From contig VBHA01000072.1 in NCBI GenBank assembly GCA_005889495.1, positions 1 to 51,601 of the forward strand: 51,601 nt of DNA. The letters are read 5' to 3'. The notes beneath the pieces are model-generated. The model had not been told where the DNA came from. It saw nothing but the letters and a program-made list of their open reading frames with translations, and searched no databases. The DNA is from Chloroflexota bacterium. Lineage in GTDB: Bacteria > Chloroflexota > Dormibacteria > Dormibacterales > Dormibacteraceae. This document shows positions 22,222 to 31,370 of the stretch, in pieces (positions within the stretch are counted from its first letter, which is position 1; each line of letters begins with the position of its first letter). The translations under genes were made by a program, and so were the position numbers.

Positions 22222-22229
22222 CCCAGCAG

Positions 22230-23440
22230 CTAGCCGGCCGTCGACGCGCTCTTGCCGATCATGTGGATGTTCTTCTCGAACATCTCGCGCAGCCTGGTCG
22301 CCTGCCGGTCGTAGTCCTCCGGGTCGGGCCAGCTGTCGCGTGTGTCGAGCACCTCGCGGGGTACGCCGGGCACGCGGTTGGGGATCTGCAGCCCAAAGAT
22401 CGGGTCCACATGGGTCGAACCACCGCGGAGGTCGCCCGCGAGCACCGCACGGACGATGGCCCGCGTGTGCGCGATCGACATGCGCTCGCCCACACCGTAG
22501 GGGCCGCCCACCCACCCGGTGTTCAGCATCCACACATCCGAGTGGTGACGCTTGACCCGCTCGATCAGCATGTCCGCGTAGCGCTCCGGCGGCAGGACCA
22601 GGAAGGGCGCCGCAAAGCAGGTGCTGAAGATCGGCTCCGGCTCGGTCACTCCGCGCTCCGTGCCCGCCACCTTCGCGGTGTAGCCGCTCAGGAAGTAGTG
22701 CCGGATCTGGTCTTCGTCCAGGCGCGCGACGGGTCGGCCGACAGTGTCGTCTTGCCGGTTCCGCTCAGGCCGAAGAACAGGGCCACGTCCGAGCCGTCCG
22801 GGTCGGTGTTGGCGGAGCAGTGCATCGGAAATACGCCCTGCGCCGGGAGAAGGTAGTTGAGGGCGGTGAAGATCGACTTCTTGATCTCCCCGGCGTAGCC
22901 GGTGCCGCCGATGATCACGATCCGACGGCCGAGGTTGACCAGGATGAAGGTCTCGCTCCGCGTGCCGTCGCGCTGAGCGTCCGCCTTCACGGAGGGCAGC
23001 GAGATGACGGTGAAGTCGGGCTCGAAGCTCATCTGCTCGTCCGCGGTCGGGCGGATGAACAGGTTGCGGGCGAACAGGCTGTGCCAGGCGAGCTCGCTGA
23101 TGACGCGGACCCGCAGCCGGAACCGAGGGTCGGCGCAGGCAAATACGTCCTGCGTGTAGACCTCGCGCGTCCGGATGAACTCCTCCATCCGGCCCAGGAG
23201 CTGGTCGAACTTGGCCGGCGCGATCGGCTGGTTGCCTGGATGCCACCAGACCGCGTCCTGGCTGGTCGGCTCCTTGACGAAGAACTTGTCCTGCGGCGAG
23301 CGGCCGGTGTGCTTGCCTGTCTCGGCCGTCAGCGCGCCGGTCGAGACGATCGCCGCTTCTTCCCGCCGGATCGCCTCTTCATAAAGAGCCGCGGGACTCA
23401 GATTGCGTCGTTCGACCGCAACCTCACCCTTCGCGACCAC
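22230..23440 (-). pseudogene. pckA: Phosphoenolpyruvate carboxykinase (ATP), internally deleted and frameshifted
   Basis: The 5' part (GTG 23440, TAGCGT hexamer seven bases ahead) encodes a normal PckA N-terminal half through the kinase P-loop GLSGTGKTTLSADP. The 3' part, in another frame, resumes at LDEDQIRHYFLSGYTAK and runs to the natural C-terminus. The segment between, which in PckA carries the second kinase motif (GDDEHGW) and metal or substrate ligands, is missing. The locus has about 403 codons against roughly 525, so some 110-125 codons are lost at about 22721-22731. The enzyme, which makes phosphoenolpyruvate from oxaloacetate, cannot work as written. Confidence 0.85.
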
Positions 23441-23453
23441 GGCCTAAACGCTA

Positions 23454-25439
23454 CTACGCGATGCGGGAGCGGCTGCGGGAGCTCGCCCGCCGGCGCTGCT
23501 TGCCGCTGACGTAGTCGATCAGGATGTACTCGCCCAGCCTGTCCGGCGAGACGAAGAAGGCGCGCCCCTTGTTGATCCGCGTCATCTGGTTGATGAACTC
23601 GGTCAGGTACGGCCCGCGCTCCAGCATGAACGTGTTGATCACGATCCGGTCGCGGGTGCACCGCTTGACCTCGCTCAGCGTCTGCTGGATGGTCTTGTAG
23701 GTGGGCGGGTAGGCAAAGGATGCGCGTCCGTTGTCCTCGAGGTGGGCGGTCGGCTCGCCGTCCGTGATCATGATCACCTGCCGGTTCCCGCGGTGCTTGG
23801 CCAGCAGCGAACGCGCGAGCTGGAAACCATGCTGCATGTTGGTGCCGTACACGTAGTCGTTCAGCGCTAGCTGCGGCAGGGTCTGGGGCTTCAGCTCGAC
23901 CGCGTAGTTGGAGAAGCCGACGACGTACAGCGAATCCCGCGGGTACTGCGAACGGATCAGGGAATCCAGGGCGATGGCCACCTTCTTGGCGGCCAGGAAG
24001 CATCCACGCAGGAACATCGACCGGCTCATGTCGATCATCAGCACCGTCGAGGCCTGGGTCATGTGCTCCGTGCGGTGGACGATGAAATCGTCGGCCGACA
24101 TCCGGACCGGCACCCTCGGCCCCTCGCGCACGATCGAATTGAAGAGCGTCTCCTTCATGTCGAGCAGGAACGGGTCGCCGTACTCGTAGACCTTCAGGTC
24201 GTCCGAGGCGTCCGTGCCGATGCCGCCGCGCCACAGGTTGTGCTGGCCCATCCGCGTCTTCTTGAGCTGGTCGAAGATGTCGCGCAGCGCCGACTGGCCG
24301 ATCCGCCGCATGCCCCGCGGCGTCAGCTCGAGGCGGCGGCCCTTGCGTTCTACGTAACCTGCCTTCTCGAGGACGTCGGTCACCTGCCGCAGCTGGTCGA
24401 GCGCCTGGCGTGCTTCGGGCCCGAGGAGCTGCTGGGCGAGGGAGCGGTCGACGTCGTCCGGCCGGAAGCTGCCTCGCTCGAGCTGGGACTCGAGGCGGTC
24501 CATCTGCTGGAGCCGCTCCATGAGTCCCATCGCCTCACCGAGGCTCATCGGGTCCTCGCCGAAGAACGGATATCGCTCGGTCAGCTCGGATGGCGGCATC
24601 ATCGCCTGCATGAATCCGGACAGCCGCGCCAGCTCCAGCCGCAACGAGTCGTCCTGGAGCAACGCATCCATCATCTGGCGCAGCTCCTCGCGCGCCTCCG
24701 GGCTCATGCTCTGCAGCAGCGACTGCATCTGCGCCATCTGGCGCTGCAGGTGCTCCAGCAGCTCGTCGAGAGAGTTGATGCCCGGCGGAAACATGTCACC
24801 GAAGCGCTGCATGAAACCGTTGAAGTCGGGGGTGCGGCCCTCCATGCGCTGCTCCAGCATCTTGTTCAGCTCGCGCACCATGTCGCGCACGCGCGAGAGG
24901 TCCTGGCCCTGCATCTGCTGCAGCGAGCCCTTGATCCCCTGGAACATCTGGTCGAGCATCTGCTTCTGCAGCTGCTGCATCAGCTCCTCGAACTTCTGGC
25001 GCGCCTCGTCGTCGACGAACTCGTAGTTGCGTAGGCCCTTGACCCGTCCACCCAGGTCGTCGGGCAGCCGGTCGAGCTGGTCGGTGCGCTGGCGAGCGAT
25101 GCGCTCCAGCAGCTTGCGAGCGTCCGGGGCGGCCTCGTCCAGGCGCCGATCCATGCCCTTGCGCTCGGTGTCGATGACGTCCTGCACCTTCTGGCGCAGC
25201 TCTTCGACGGTCGAGTCGAGGTTGTAGCGGCCCAGCTCTCGCTCCCGCGCGTCGCGCAGCTGCTTGAGCAGCTGCTCCAGGCCGGGCATGTTCGGCGATC
25301 CCCAGCGAAGGAAGCGCTGGAGCGCCGCGTTGAGGTCGCCGTAGTTCATCAGGTCGTCCGAGAGAGCGTCGAGAACATCACCCGCGTCGAGGTCGTCGAG
25401 CTTCTGCGATCCGTCCCAGCGGGAGTAGCGGAACCTCAC
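23454..25439 (-). CDS. Large von Willebrand factor A domain protein
   Basis: A 661-residue soluble protein. The first 400 residues are highly helical and rich in Gln, Met, Leu and charged residues (for example MQQLQKQMLDQM, LQRQMAQMQ), suggesting long coiled coils. The C-terminal third is a VWA domain with an intact metal site: DMSRS (residues 470-474), a Thr/Ser region, and ITDGEPT. VWA proteins of this type usually work with a MoxR or Mg-chelatase-like AAA ATPase, which is not in the window. The amidase gene upstream overlaps it by four bases (ATGA). Confidence 0.8.
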   Translation of the reverse strand: MRFRYSRWDGSQKLDDLDAGDVLDALSDDLMNYGDLNAALQRFLRWGSPNMPGLEQLLKQLRDARERELGRYNLDSTVEELRQKVQDVIDTERKGMDRRLDEAAPDARKLLERIARQRTDQLDRLPDDLGGRVKGLRNYEFVDDEARQKFEELMQQLQKQMLDQMFQGIKGSLQQMQGQDLSRVRDMVRELNKMLEQRMEGRTPDFNGFMQRFGDMFPPGINSLDELLEHLQRQMAQMQSLLQSMSPEAREELRQMMDALLQDDSLRLELARLSGFMQAMMPPSELTERYPFFGEDPMSLGEAMGLMERLQQMDRLESQLERGSFRPDDVDRSLAQQLLGPEARQALDQLRQVTDVLEKAGYVERKGRRLELTPRGMRRIGQSALRDIFDQLKKTRMGQHNLWRGGIGTDASDDLKVYEYGDPFLLDMKETLFNSIVREGPRVPVRMSADDFIVHRTEHMTQASTVLMIDMSRSMFLRGCFLAAKKVAIALDSLIRSQYPRDSLYVVGFSNYAVELKPQTLPQLALNDYVYGTNMQHGFQLARSLLAKHRGNRQVIMITDGEPTAHLEDNGRASFAYPPTYKTIQQTLSEVKRCTRDRIVINTFMLERGPYLTEFINQMTRINKGRAFFVSPDRLGEYILIDYVSGKQRRRASSRSRSRIA

Positions 25440-26725
25440 CCGACCACGCTAGCAGGGCGCCAACCGCCCAGCTTGCGTTCGATGGCGCGAGCCGCGCGGA
25501 GCGCCACGGCGTCGTTCCAGTTCCGGGCCACGACCTGGACGCCGATGGGCATGTTCTCGGGTGAGGTGCCCGCCCGGACCACGACGCAAGGGTTGCCGGT
25601 GAGGCTGTAGGGAACCGTGTAGCTGAGCTGGTGGTCGCCCACCGGCTTGACCCGGATGAGCGGGGCGATGTCCGGCGCCACCGGGCTCAGGACGAGGTCG
25701 AAGCGGGACATGAACTTCAGGACCCCGCTTCGGAACGCGTCCCACCGCTCGTACATGCGCTCGTGGTTCATGTGCTTCCGGCCCCAGTAGCCGAGAGTCA
25801 CCTGGTAGGCCTCGGCCAGCGACGGAGGCCGCTCCTCCGTCACGTTGCAGCCGGCGGCGGCCAGGGCCCTGGCCGCGGCTCGCACGGTGCTGGCGACGGC
25901 GTGCGACGGTTTGGCCAAGCCGTCGTCCGTGTACCAGGCGACGCGAAGGCCGTCGAGCTTGGGCGTGCGCTTGGCCACCGGCACCGGCACGACCCCGGAG
26001 TCGAAACCGTCGGGCCCAGCCAGCACGCGCAGCGCGATCAGCAGGTCGGAGACGTAGCGGGCCATCGGCCCGACCGAGCTCCGCGGGTCGCTTAGGCCGC
26101 CGGTCAGCCCGTAGCCGCCCGTCACCGGGATGAGGCCGGCCGTCGGCTTGAGCGCGGCCACGCCGCAGTAGTGGGCCGGCACCCGGATGCTCCCGCCCGA
26201 GTCGCTGCCGAGTCCGAGAGGAGAACCGCCGGCGGCGATGATGGCCGCCTCGCCGCTGCTCGTCACGCCGGGCGAGCGGTTCACGTCGTAGGGGTTGCGG
26301 GTGCCGCCCCGGAGCGGGCTCCAGCTGTCCTCGTCGGCGCCTGCCGGCGGGGAGTTGGTCTTGGCGATCAGGATTGCCCCGGCCCGGCGCATCCGGGCCA
26401 CGACGGTGGCGTCGTGGTCGGGGATGTTGCTCCGGAGCATGCGCAGTCCCGCGGTGGTCGGCAGGCCGGCTGTGTTGAAGATGTCCTTGGCCGTGAAGGG
26501 GACGCCGTGGAGGGAACCGAGGGCGTTGCGGCGCTTGTTGTGCCGGTCGGCGGCCCGGGCCTCTTTGATCGCGCTCTCGGCGGTGGCGAAGACGACCGCG
26601 TTCAGTCTCGGGTTGACCGTGTGGATGTGCTCCAGGTGAGCCCGTACGACTTCGACCGAGGAGAGCTTCTTGGCCCGGATGGCCCGCGCCAGCCAGCCGG
26701 CCGGCGCGCCGATGACGTCTCGCAC
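25436..26725 (-). CDS. Amidase-signature family hydrolase
   Basis: A 429-residue enzyme of the amidase signature family, which hydrolyses amide bonds with a Ser-cisSer-Lys triad. Seen: Lys80 in GVPFTAKD, Ser156 in the VTSSGEA segment (the usual GGSSGG is altered but the Ser is kept), and the nucleophile Ser179 in GSDSGGSIR. Lack of GatB/GatC neighbours argues against GatA. Substrate unknown. A TAATCT hexamer six bases before the GTG suggests a leaderless transcript, and the downstream VWA gene is coupled by a four-base overlap. Confidence 0.88.
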   Translation of the reverse strand: MRDVIGAPAGWLARAIRAKKLSSVEVVRAHLEHIHTVNPRLNAVVFATAESAIKEARAADRHNKRRNALGSLHGVPFTAKDIFNTAGLPTTAGLRMLRSNIPDHDATVVARMRRAGAILIAKTNSPPAGADEDSWSPLRGGTRNPYDVNRSPGVTSSGEAAIIAAGGSPLGLGSDSGGSIRVPAHYCGVAALKPTAGLIPVTGGYGLTGGLSDPRSSVGPMARYVSDLLIALRVLAGPDGFDSGVVPVPVAKRTPKLDGLRVAWYTDDGLAKPSHAVASTVRAAARALAAAGCNVTEERPPSLAEAYQVTLGYWGRKHMNHERMYERWDAFRSGVLKFMSRFDLVLSPVAPDIAPLIRVKPVGDHQLSYTVPYSLTGNPCVVVRAGTSPENMPIGVQVVARNWNDAVALRAARAIERKLGGWRPASVVG

Positions 26726-26741
26726 CGGGCGAGATTAGCCG

Positions 26742-27452
26742 CTAGACGACGTCTCCGGGCTTGATATCGAGAACTTTGACACTCCCCCCGACCAGCTCCT
26801 GGAGCTGGCTCGGATTCCCCGAGAGGATGGGAAACGTGCCGAAGTGCATCGGCACGACCGTTTTGACGCCCAGCAGCTGGGCCGCCTTGGCGGCGCGATC
26901 CGGCCCCATGGTGTAGAAGCCCCCGATCGGAAGGAAAGCGACGTCGAACTTACTGAGCTCCGCGATCAGGCTCATGTCGCCGAAAACGTCCGTGTCGCCT
27001 GCGAAGTACACGCTGAACCCGTTCTCGAACTCGATGACGAGCCCGCACGCCTCACCCCCGTAGACGATGCCGCCGTTGTCGGTGTTGCCGCATGAGTGCT
27101 CGGCGTGGACGAGCGTCACGGCGATGCCTTCGGCCTCGATGGTCCCGCCCGTGTTGCCGCCGATGATCTTCTCGCCGTCGAGGCCTTTCGACCCCAGCCA
27201 CACACCGATCTCGTGGTTGCAGACGATGGTCGGCTTGGTCCGGCGCGCGATCTCGAGCGCGTCGTGGATGTGGTCGAAATGGCCGTGCGTGATCAGCATC
27301 AGGTCGCACCGCTCGACCGTCTTGAGGTTCTCAGGGGCCACGGGGTTGTTCATGACCCAGGGGTCGATGAGGATCTCCTTGCCTTTGGCGCTGCGGGCTT
27401 TCCAGGTCCCGTGGCCCACCCAGGTGAAGCTGACGTCGGCGTTGAGCGCCAT
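26742..27452 (-). CDS. UPF0173-type metal-dependent hydrolase
   Basis: A 236-residue MBL-fold protein. Seen: the start TWVGHGTW, the metal motif THGHFDH, HAEHSCG, an Asp in FAGDTDVFGDM, and a final His in VVPMHFGTFP. This is the UPF0173/YtkL pattern, whose physiological substrate is unknown. ATG 27452 is chosen because it is preceded by GGGGGAAA and because the longer open frame upstream runs into the GT87 gene. It sits between the amidase and GT87 genes on the same strand. Confidence 0.85.
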   Translation of the reverse strand: MALNADVSFTWVGHGTWKARSAKGKEILIDPWVMNNPVAPENLKTVERCDLMLITHGHFDHIHDALEIARRTKPTIVCNHEIGVWLGSKGLDGEKIIGGNTGGTIEAEGIAVTLVHAEHSCGNTDNGGIVYGGEACGLVIEFENGFSVYFAGDTDVFGDMSLIAELSKFDVAFLPIGGFYTMGPDRAAKAAQLLGVKTVVPMHFGTFPILSGNPSQLQELVGGSVKVLDIKPGDVV

Positions 27453-27465
27453 GCTCGCTTTCCCC

Positions 27466-28671
27466 CTAAGTTGCGTCCGTGCGGAAAAGCCGATTCTCCC
27501 ACACGGCCAGCGCGAAGACTCCGATCGCGGCGACCGTCCACAGGTTCGGGAAGAAGAGGTCGCAAGGCTGGCGGTAAAAGCCCAACATGCAGAGCGCGAG
27601 CAGCCCAATCGTGACGTAGCGCCGGCGCTCCACCGCGCGCACGACCAGCAGCAGCGCCACCGGCAGAAGTGGCAGCCACTGGTAGGGCCACACCTCGTTC
27701 GGAATGAGCGCCCCGAGCGCGAAGCCGAGTGACATCCCGTACGCGGGGTTCCAGCCGCTGCGCCGCGCCGCCCAGGCCGCCGCGGCGGCGAACACCAGCG
27801 CGCTCGTGTAGGAAAGGCCGAGCGCCAGGGCCGACAGGTGAAGGGGCGAGGTGACGAGCACGTACCCGGTGCCGCCCGGAACAGCGAACTGTTCGCCGCC
27901 TATGTAGCGCATGAACAGGGTCCGCACAGAGTCGTACGCGCAGTCAGGGTTGTGCGAGCCGAGCGACGGCAGGAGCACGTGCTGGTAGTAGAAGAGCGCA
28001 CCGCCGAGCCCCAGCGGGATGAACGTGACGGCCGTCACGACGATGGCCACGACACCGAGGACGACGGCGTAGCGCACGCGATGCTCCGGCCGCGGGCCGA
28101 TGACCATCGCCGCCGGGAAATACTTGAAAGCCGACGCGATGCCGGCGACCGCGCCCGAGATCGCGGGGGAGCGTCTCTCCAACCAGATCGAAGCCATCGC
28201 GCACACGAGCAGGACTCCTCCGCGCTGGCCCGCGCTGACGTCGGCGAAAAGCGGCGGAAAGTAGCCGGCGACCAGCCAGAACACCGGCCGGGCGACGGGA
28301 TGACGGCTCGCGAGCACGCGATAGAGGAAAAGGAGCCCGACCAGGAGCGCGGCCGCGTCGATCGCGGTCCAGACCTGGATGCCGATGTCCTTGGGCAGGA
28401 GCGCGATCGGCACCGCGAGCACGGCCACGGGCGGTGGGCTGACGAACGCGTCGAGCCCGCCAGGCGGGGCGATGATGTGCAGCCGGTCAAGGTAGGCGGC
28501 CGCGGCGTCGTACATGTGCGACGGCTCGTTGAGGTAGGCGCGACCGCCCTCCCACATCCCTTCCGCGTCGGGTCGTCGTGGGGTCAGGACGGTGAGGACG
28601 ATCACCCGGATCCAGAACGCGGCCGCGAGCGCCCAGTAGAGCGTGGGTCGTGTGAAGACGCGGCGAATCAA
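27466..28671 (-). CDS. GT87 (DUF2029) polytopic membrane glycosyltransferase-like protein
   Basis: A 401-residue membrane protein with about ten hydrophobic segments. Seen: an N-terminal extracytoplasmic loop with GMWEGGRAYL and HMYD, SPPPVAVLAVPIALL, a conserved FKYFPAAMV, and a large loop with SLGSHNPDCAYDS. It shares its plan with the GT87 protein at 18091-19200 but is not a close copy. TTG 28671 overlaps the stop of the upstream LysR gene (TTGA), which implies co-transcription with it. Confidence 0.72.
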   Translation of the reverse strand: MIRRVFTRPTLYWALAAAFWIRVIVLTVLTPRRPDAEGMWEGGRAYLNEPSHMYDAAAAYLDRLHIIAPPGGLDAFVSPPPVAVLAVPIALLPKDIGIQVWTAIDAAALLVGLLFLYRVLASRHPVARPVFWLVAGYFPPLFADVSAGQRGGVLLVCAMASIWLERRSPAISGAVAGIASAFKYFPAAMVIGPRPEHRVRYAVVLGVVAIVVTAVTFIPLGLGGALFYYQHVLLPSLGSHNPDCAYDSVRTLFMRYIGGEQFAVPGGTGYVLVTSPLHLSALALGLSYTSALVFAAAAAWAARRSGWNPAYGMSLGFALGALIPNEVWPYQWLPLLPVALLLVVRAVERRRYVTIGLLALCMLGFYRQPCDLFFPNLWTVAAIGVFALAVWENRLFRTDAT

Positions 28672-29636
28672 TCGGTCGGAGGTGTGACGCGGCCGCGCGC
28701 GCCGTCGCGCGGGAGCCAGCTCGTGCCTTTCAGAAAGTCGATGAACGTGCGGACCGACGCCGGGAGCCTGCGCTTGCGCAGGTGCACGATGTGCCAGTCG
28801 CGGCGGATTGGGAAGCCGCGGACGCGAAGCTCGACCAGGCGGCCGCTCGAAAACTCCAGGGCGCATGCGTAACGCGAGATGACGGCCAGCCCGAGACCCG
28901 ACTCCACCGCGTGCTTGATCGCGCCGTTGGAGCCGAGCTCCATTGCGACGCTCAACCTGGCGCCGGCCTTGCGCGCCGCCTTCTCCAGCGACCACCTGCT
29001 GCCCGACGCCGCCTCGCGCATGATGAACGGCTGATCGGCCAGGTCTTTGAGGGTCAGCCCGCGCCTGCCCGCCAGCGCGTGGCCGGCCGGCGCGACGACG
29101 ACCAGCTCATCGGTCAAAAAGGGGACGATCGCGAGCTCCGGGTCCTTGGACGCCGGGCCGACGACCGCGAGGTCCAGCTCGTTTCGCAGCACCTGTTCCT
29201 GGACGCGGGCGCGTGTGCCGATCTCGAGCGAGATGACCAGCCCCGGGTGGAGCTTTTTGAACGCGCCGAGCGCCGCGGGGAGCAGGTAGATGCCGACGGT
29301 GGTGCTGGCCCCGACACGCAGGCTGCCTCGCTTGATCCCGCGCATCTCCTCGATCACCACGGTCGCCTCGTCGAGGACGTCGAGCATCCTGCGGGCGTAG
29401 CCATACAGCACCGAGCCGGCCTCGGTCAGCTGGACCCGCTTGCCCAGGCGGTCGAGGAGGGGCAGACCGAGGGTCTCCTCGAGCTCCTTCACCTGGTAGG
29501 AGACGGACGGCTGACTGAGCTTGAGGCGCTGCGCGGCGAGGCTGAAGCTGGTCAGGTCGGCGACGGTTTTGAACGTGCGCAGCTGCCGAAGCGTGACCGC
29601 GCGTTCGAGATCGAGTTGAACTGAAGCCTTCGGCAC
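28668..29636 (-). CDS. LysR-type transcriptional regulator, CbbR-like
   Basis: About 322 residues from GTG 29636; the frame is open further upstream but that part precedes the conserved helix-turn-helix. Seen: the N-terminal helix-turn-helix LRQLRTFKTVADLTSFSLAA through SQPSVSYQVKELEE, and a substrate-binding domain with NGAIKHAVESGLGLAVISR, typical of CbbR-type regulators. The effector is unknown. It is divergent from the propionyl-CoA carboxylase beta gene and shares a -10 element with it, so that gene is the first candidate target. Confidence 0.88.
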   Translation of the reverse strand: MPKASVQLDLERAVTLRQLRTFKTVADLTSFSLAAQRLKLSQPSVSYQVKELEETLGLPLLDRLGKRVQLTEAGSVLYGYARRMLDVLDEATVVIEEMRGIKRGSLRVGASTTVGIYLLPAALGAFKKLHPGLVISLEIGTRARVQEQVLRNELDLAVVGPASKDPELAIVPFLTDELVVVAPAGHALAGRRGLTLKDLADQPFIMREAASGSRWSLEKAARKAGARLSVAMELGSNGAIKHAVESGLGLAVISRYACALEFSSGRLVELRVRGFPIRRDWHIVHLRKRRLPASVRTFIDFLKGTSWLPRDGARGRVTPPTD

Positions 29637-29642
29637 GGCGCC

Positions 29643-29649
29643 TACGATA
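29643..29649. promoter_or_regulatory. Symmetric bidirectional -10 element (LysR / carboxylase beta)
   Basis: TACGATA supplies TATCGT on the minus strand seven bases before the LysR GTG (29636), and TACGAT on the plus strand eight bases before ATG 29657. The earlier ATG at 29651 is only two bases from the hexamer and is therefore disfavoured. Confidence 0.62.
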
Positions 29650-29656
29650 TATGCGC

Positions 29657-31294
29657 ATGGCCGCCCGCAAACCCAGGTCCCTCTCTCCAGTTCGGCGGAC
29701 GACACCGAGCCTGGAAGGCGTCGAGGCTCCACAGCGCGAGGCCGCGACCGTCTCAGAGCAGAAGATCAACCAGTACCGCAAGCGCCGCTACCAGGCGCTG
29801 CACGCCGAGACCGAGGCGGCCAACAAGCGCCGCGCTGCGGGCAAGGCGACCGCCCGCGACCGGATCGAGATGCTGCTCGATGAGGGCTCGTTCGTCGAGC
29901 TCGACGTCTTCGCCACCCACCGCGCGCACGGCTTCGGGATGGAAGACCGGAAGATCGCCGGCGATGGCGTCGTCGCGGGGTTTGGCGAGATCGAGCGCCG
30001 GCCGGTGGCGGTCTACGCCTACGACGCGACCGTGTTCGGTGGCTCGCTTGGCGAGGTCACGGCGGAGAAGATCGTCAAGGTCCAGGAGCTGGCGATCCGC
30101 AACCGCGTGCCGATCATCGGCATCAACGACTCGGGCGGTGCCCGCATCCAGGAGGGCGTGGTCGCCCTGGCGGGCTACGCGGACATCTTCTTTCGCAACG
30201 TCCGCTCGTCCGGCGTCATCCCGCAGATCAGCATCATCGCCGGGCCCTGCACCGGCGGGGCCGTCTACTCGCCGGCCATCACCGACTTCATCTTCATCGT
30301 CGCCGGCCAGGGCTACATGTTCATCACAGGCCCCGAGGTCATCAAGGTCGTGACGGGCGAGGCGGTGTCGTTCGACGAGCTCGGTGGAGGCAACGTCCAC
30401 AACGCGACCTCAGGCGTCGCTCACTTCCTTCCCAAGACCGAGCAGGAGTGCGCGGTGGGCGTGCGCAGGCTGCTTTCTTACCTGCCGCTGTCGAACACCG
30501 AACGACCTCCATTCGTGCCGACGACCGACGACCTGGAGCGTGCCGACCCCGAGCTGCAGACCATCGTGCCCGAATCGGCGAACAAGCCTTACGACATGCG
30601 CGAGGTCGTGTCCCGCGTCCTGGACGGACGCGAGTTCTTCGAGGTCCAGCCGTTCTTCGCCCCGAACATCGTCGTCGGGCTGGGCCGGCTGGGTGGGCAC
30701 GTGGTCGGCATCGTCGGCAACCAGCCGAAGGTGCTGGCGGGCGCGATCGACATCAACGCGTCGGTCAAGGCCGCGCGTTTCATCCGCTTCTGTGACGCCT
30801 TCGGCATCCCGATCATCTCCTTCGTCGACGTCCCGGGCTATCTGCCGGGCCGCGACCAGGAGCATGGCGGGATCATCCGCCACGGCGCCAAGCTGCTCTA
30901 CGCGTACGCGGAGGCGACGGTGCCGAAGCTGACAGTGATCACGCGCAAGGACTACGGCGGCGCGTACTGCGTCATGTCACCCAAGCAGATGGGGGCGGAC
31001 CTCAACCTCGCCTGGCCGACGGCGGAGATCGCGGTCATGGGGCCCGAGGCGGCGGTGAACATCGTCTACAAACGCGACCTGGCCGCCGCGCGGGACCCCG
31101 CCGGGCGGCGCAAGGAGCTGGTCGCCGAGTACACGGCGCGATTCGCGAATCCTTACGTCGCCGCCGAGCGCGGCTACATCGACGACGTGATCGAGCCGCG
31201 AGAAACGCGGCGCGAGCTGATACGAGGGCTGCAGCTGTGCCTGCGCAAAACGGTCGAGCGACCGCCGCGCAAGCACGGCAACATTCCCCTGTAG
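29657..31294 (+). CDS. Propionyl/acetyl-CoA carboxylase carboxyltransferase (beta) subunit
   Basis: A complete 545-residue carboxyltransferase (start ATG 29657). Seen: both halves of the family fold, with INDSGGARIQEGV and AGPCTGGAVYSPA in the N-terminal half and FVDVPGYLPGRDQEHGGIIRHGAK and RKDYGGAYCVM in the C-terminal half. It ends RKHGNIPL. The central part closely follows PccB/AccD5-type propionyl-CoA carboxylases. The biotin-carrying alpha subunit is not in the window. It should work with the BirA encoded at 46834-47445. It shares a promoter element with the LysR gene. Confidence 0.92.
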   Translation: MAARKPRSLSPVRRTTPSLEGVEAPQREAATVSEQKINQYRKRRYQALHAETEAANKRRAAGKATARDRIEMLLDEGSFVELDVFATHRAHGFGMEDRKIAGDGVVAGFGEIERRPVAVYAYDATVFGGSLGEVTAEKIVKVQELAIRNRVPIIGINDSGGARIQEGVVALAGYADIFFRNVRSSGVIPQISIIAGPCTGGAVYSPAITDFIFIVAGQGYMFITGPEVIKVVTGEAVSFDELGGGNVHNATSGVAHFLPKTEQECAVGVRRLLSYLPLSNTERPPFVPTTDDLERADPELQTIVPESANKPYDMREVVSRVLDGREFFEVQPFFAPNIVVGLGRLGGHVVGIVGNQPKVLAGAIDINASVKAARFIRFCDAFGIPIISFVDVPGYLPGRDQEHGGIIRHGAKLLYAYAEATVPKLTVITRKDYGGAYCVMSPKQMGADLNLAWPTAEIAVMGPEAAVNIVYKRDLAAARDPAGRRKELVAEYTARFANPYVAAERGYIDDVIEPRETRRELIRGLQLCLRKTVERPPRKHGNIPL

Positions 31295-31358
31295 CCCGCG
31301 AGCGCCGGCAGTCGCGGCTTATTCCCCTGGCTCAAATCCGCGAGCGCCGGCAGTCGCG
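31283..31358. repeat. Two direct copies of a GC-rich repeat after the carboxylase gene
   Basis: A 21-base core starting CCGCGAGCGCC occurs at 31296-31316 and 31338-31358. ATTCCCCTG precedes each copy (31283 and 31321), so the duplication reaches into the last codons of the carboxylase gene. It lies between convergent 3' ends. The word AGTCGCG is shared with the palindromic repeat at 14946-15046. Confidence 0.75.
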
Positions 31359-31370
31359 TACCTGACCTTT

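Noticed and set aside
24063-25034. Leu/His-rich plus-strand frame opposite the VWA gene
   Set aside because: Its composition is the reverse complement of Gln-rich coiled-coil codons; no start signal or motif.
26742-27452. UPF0173 hydrolase or its MBL-fold neighbours as resistance beta-lactamases
   Set aside because: Motif layout fits UPF0173 and nuclease or hydrolase families; none has a signal peptide.
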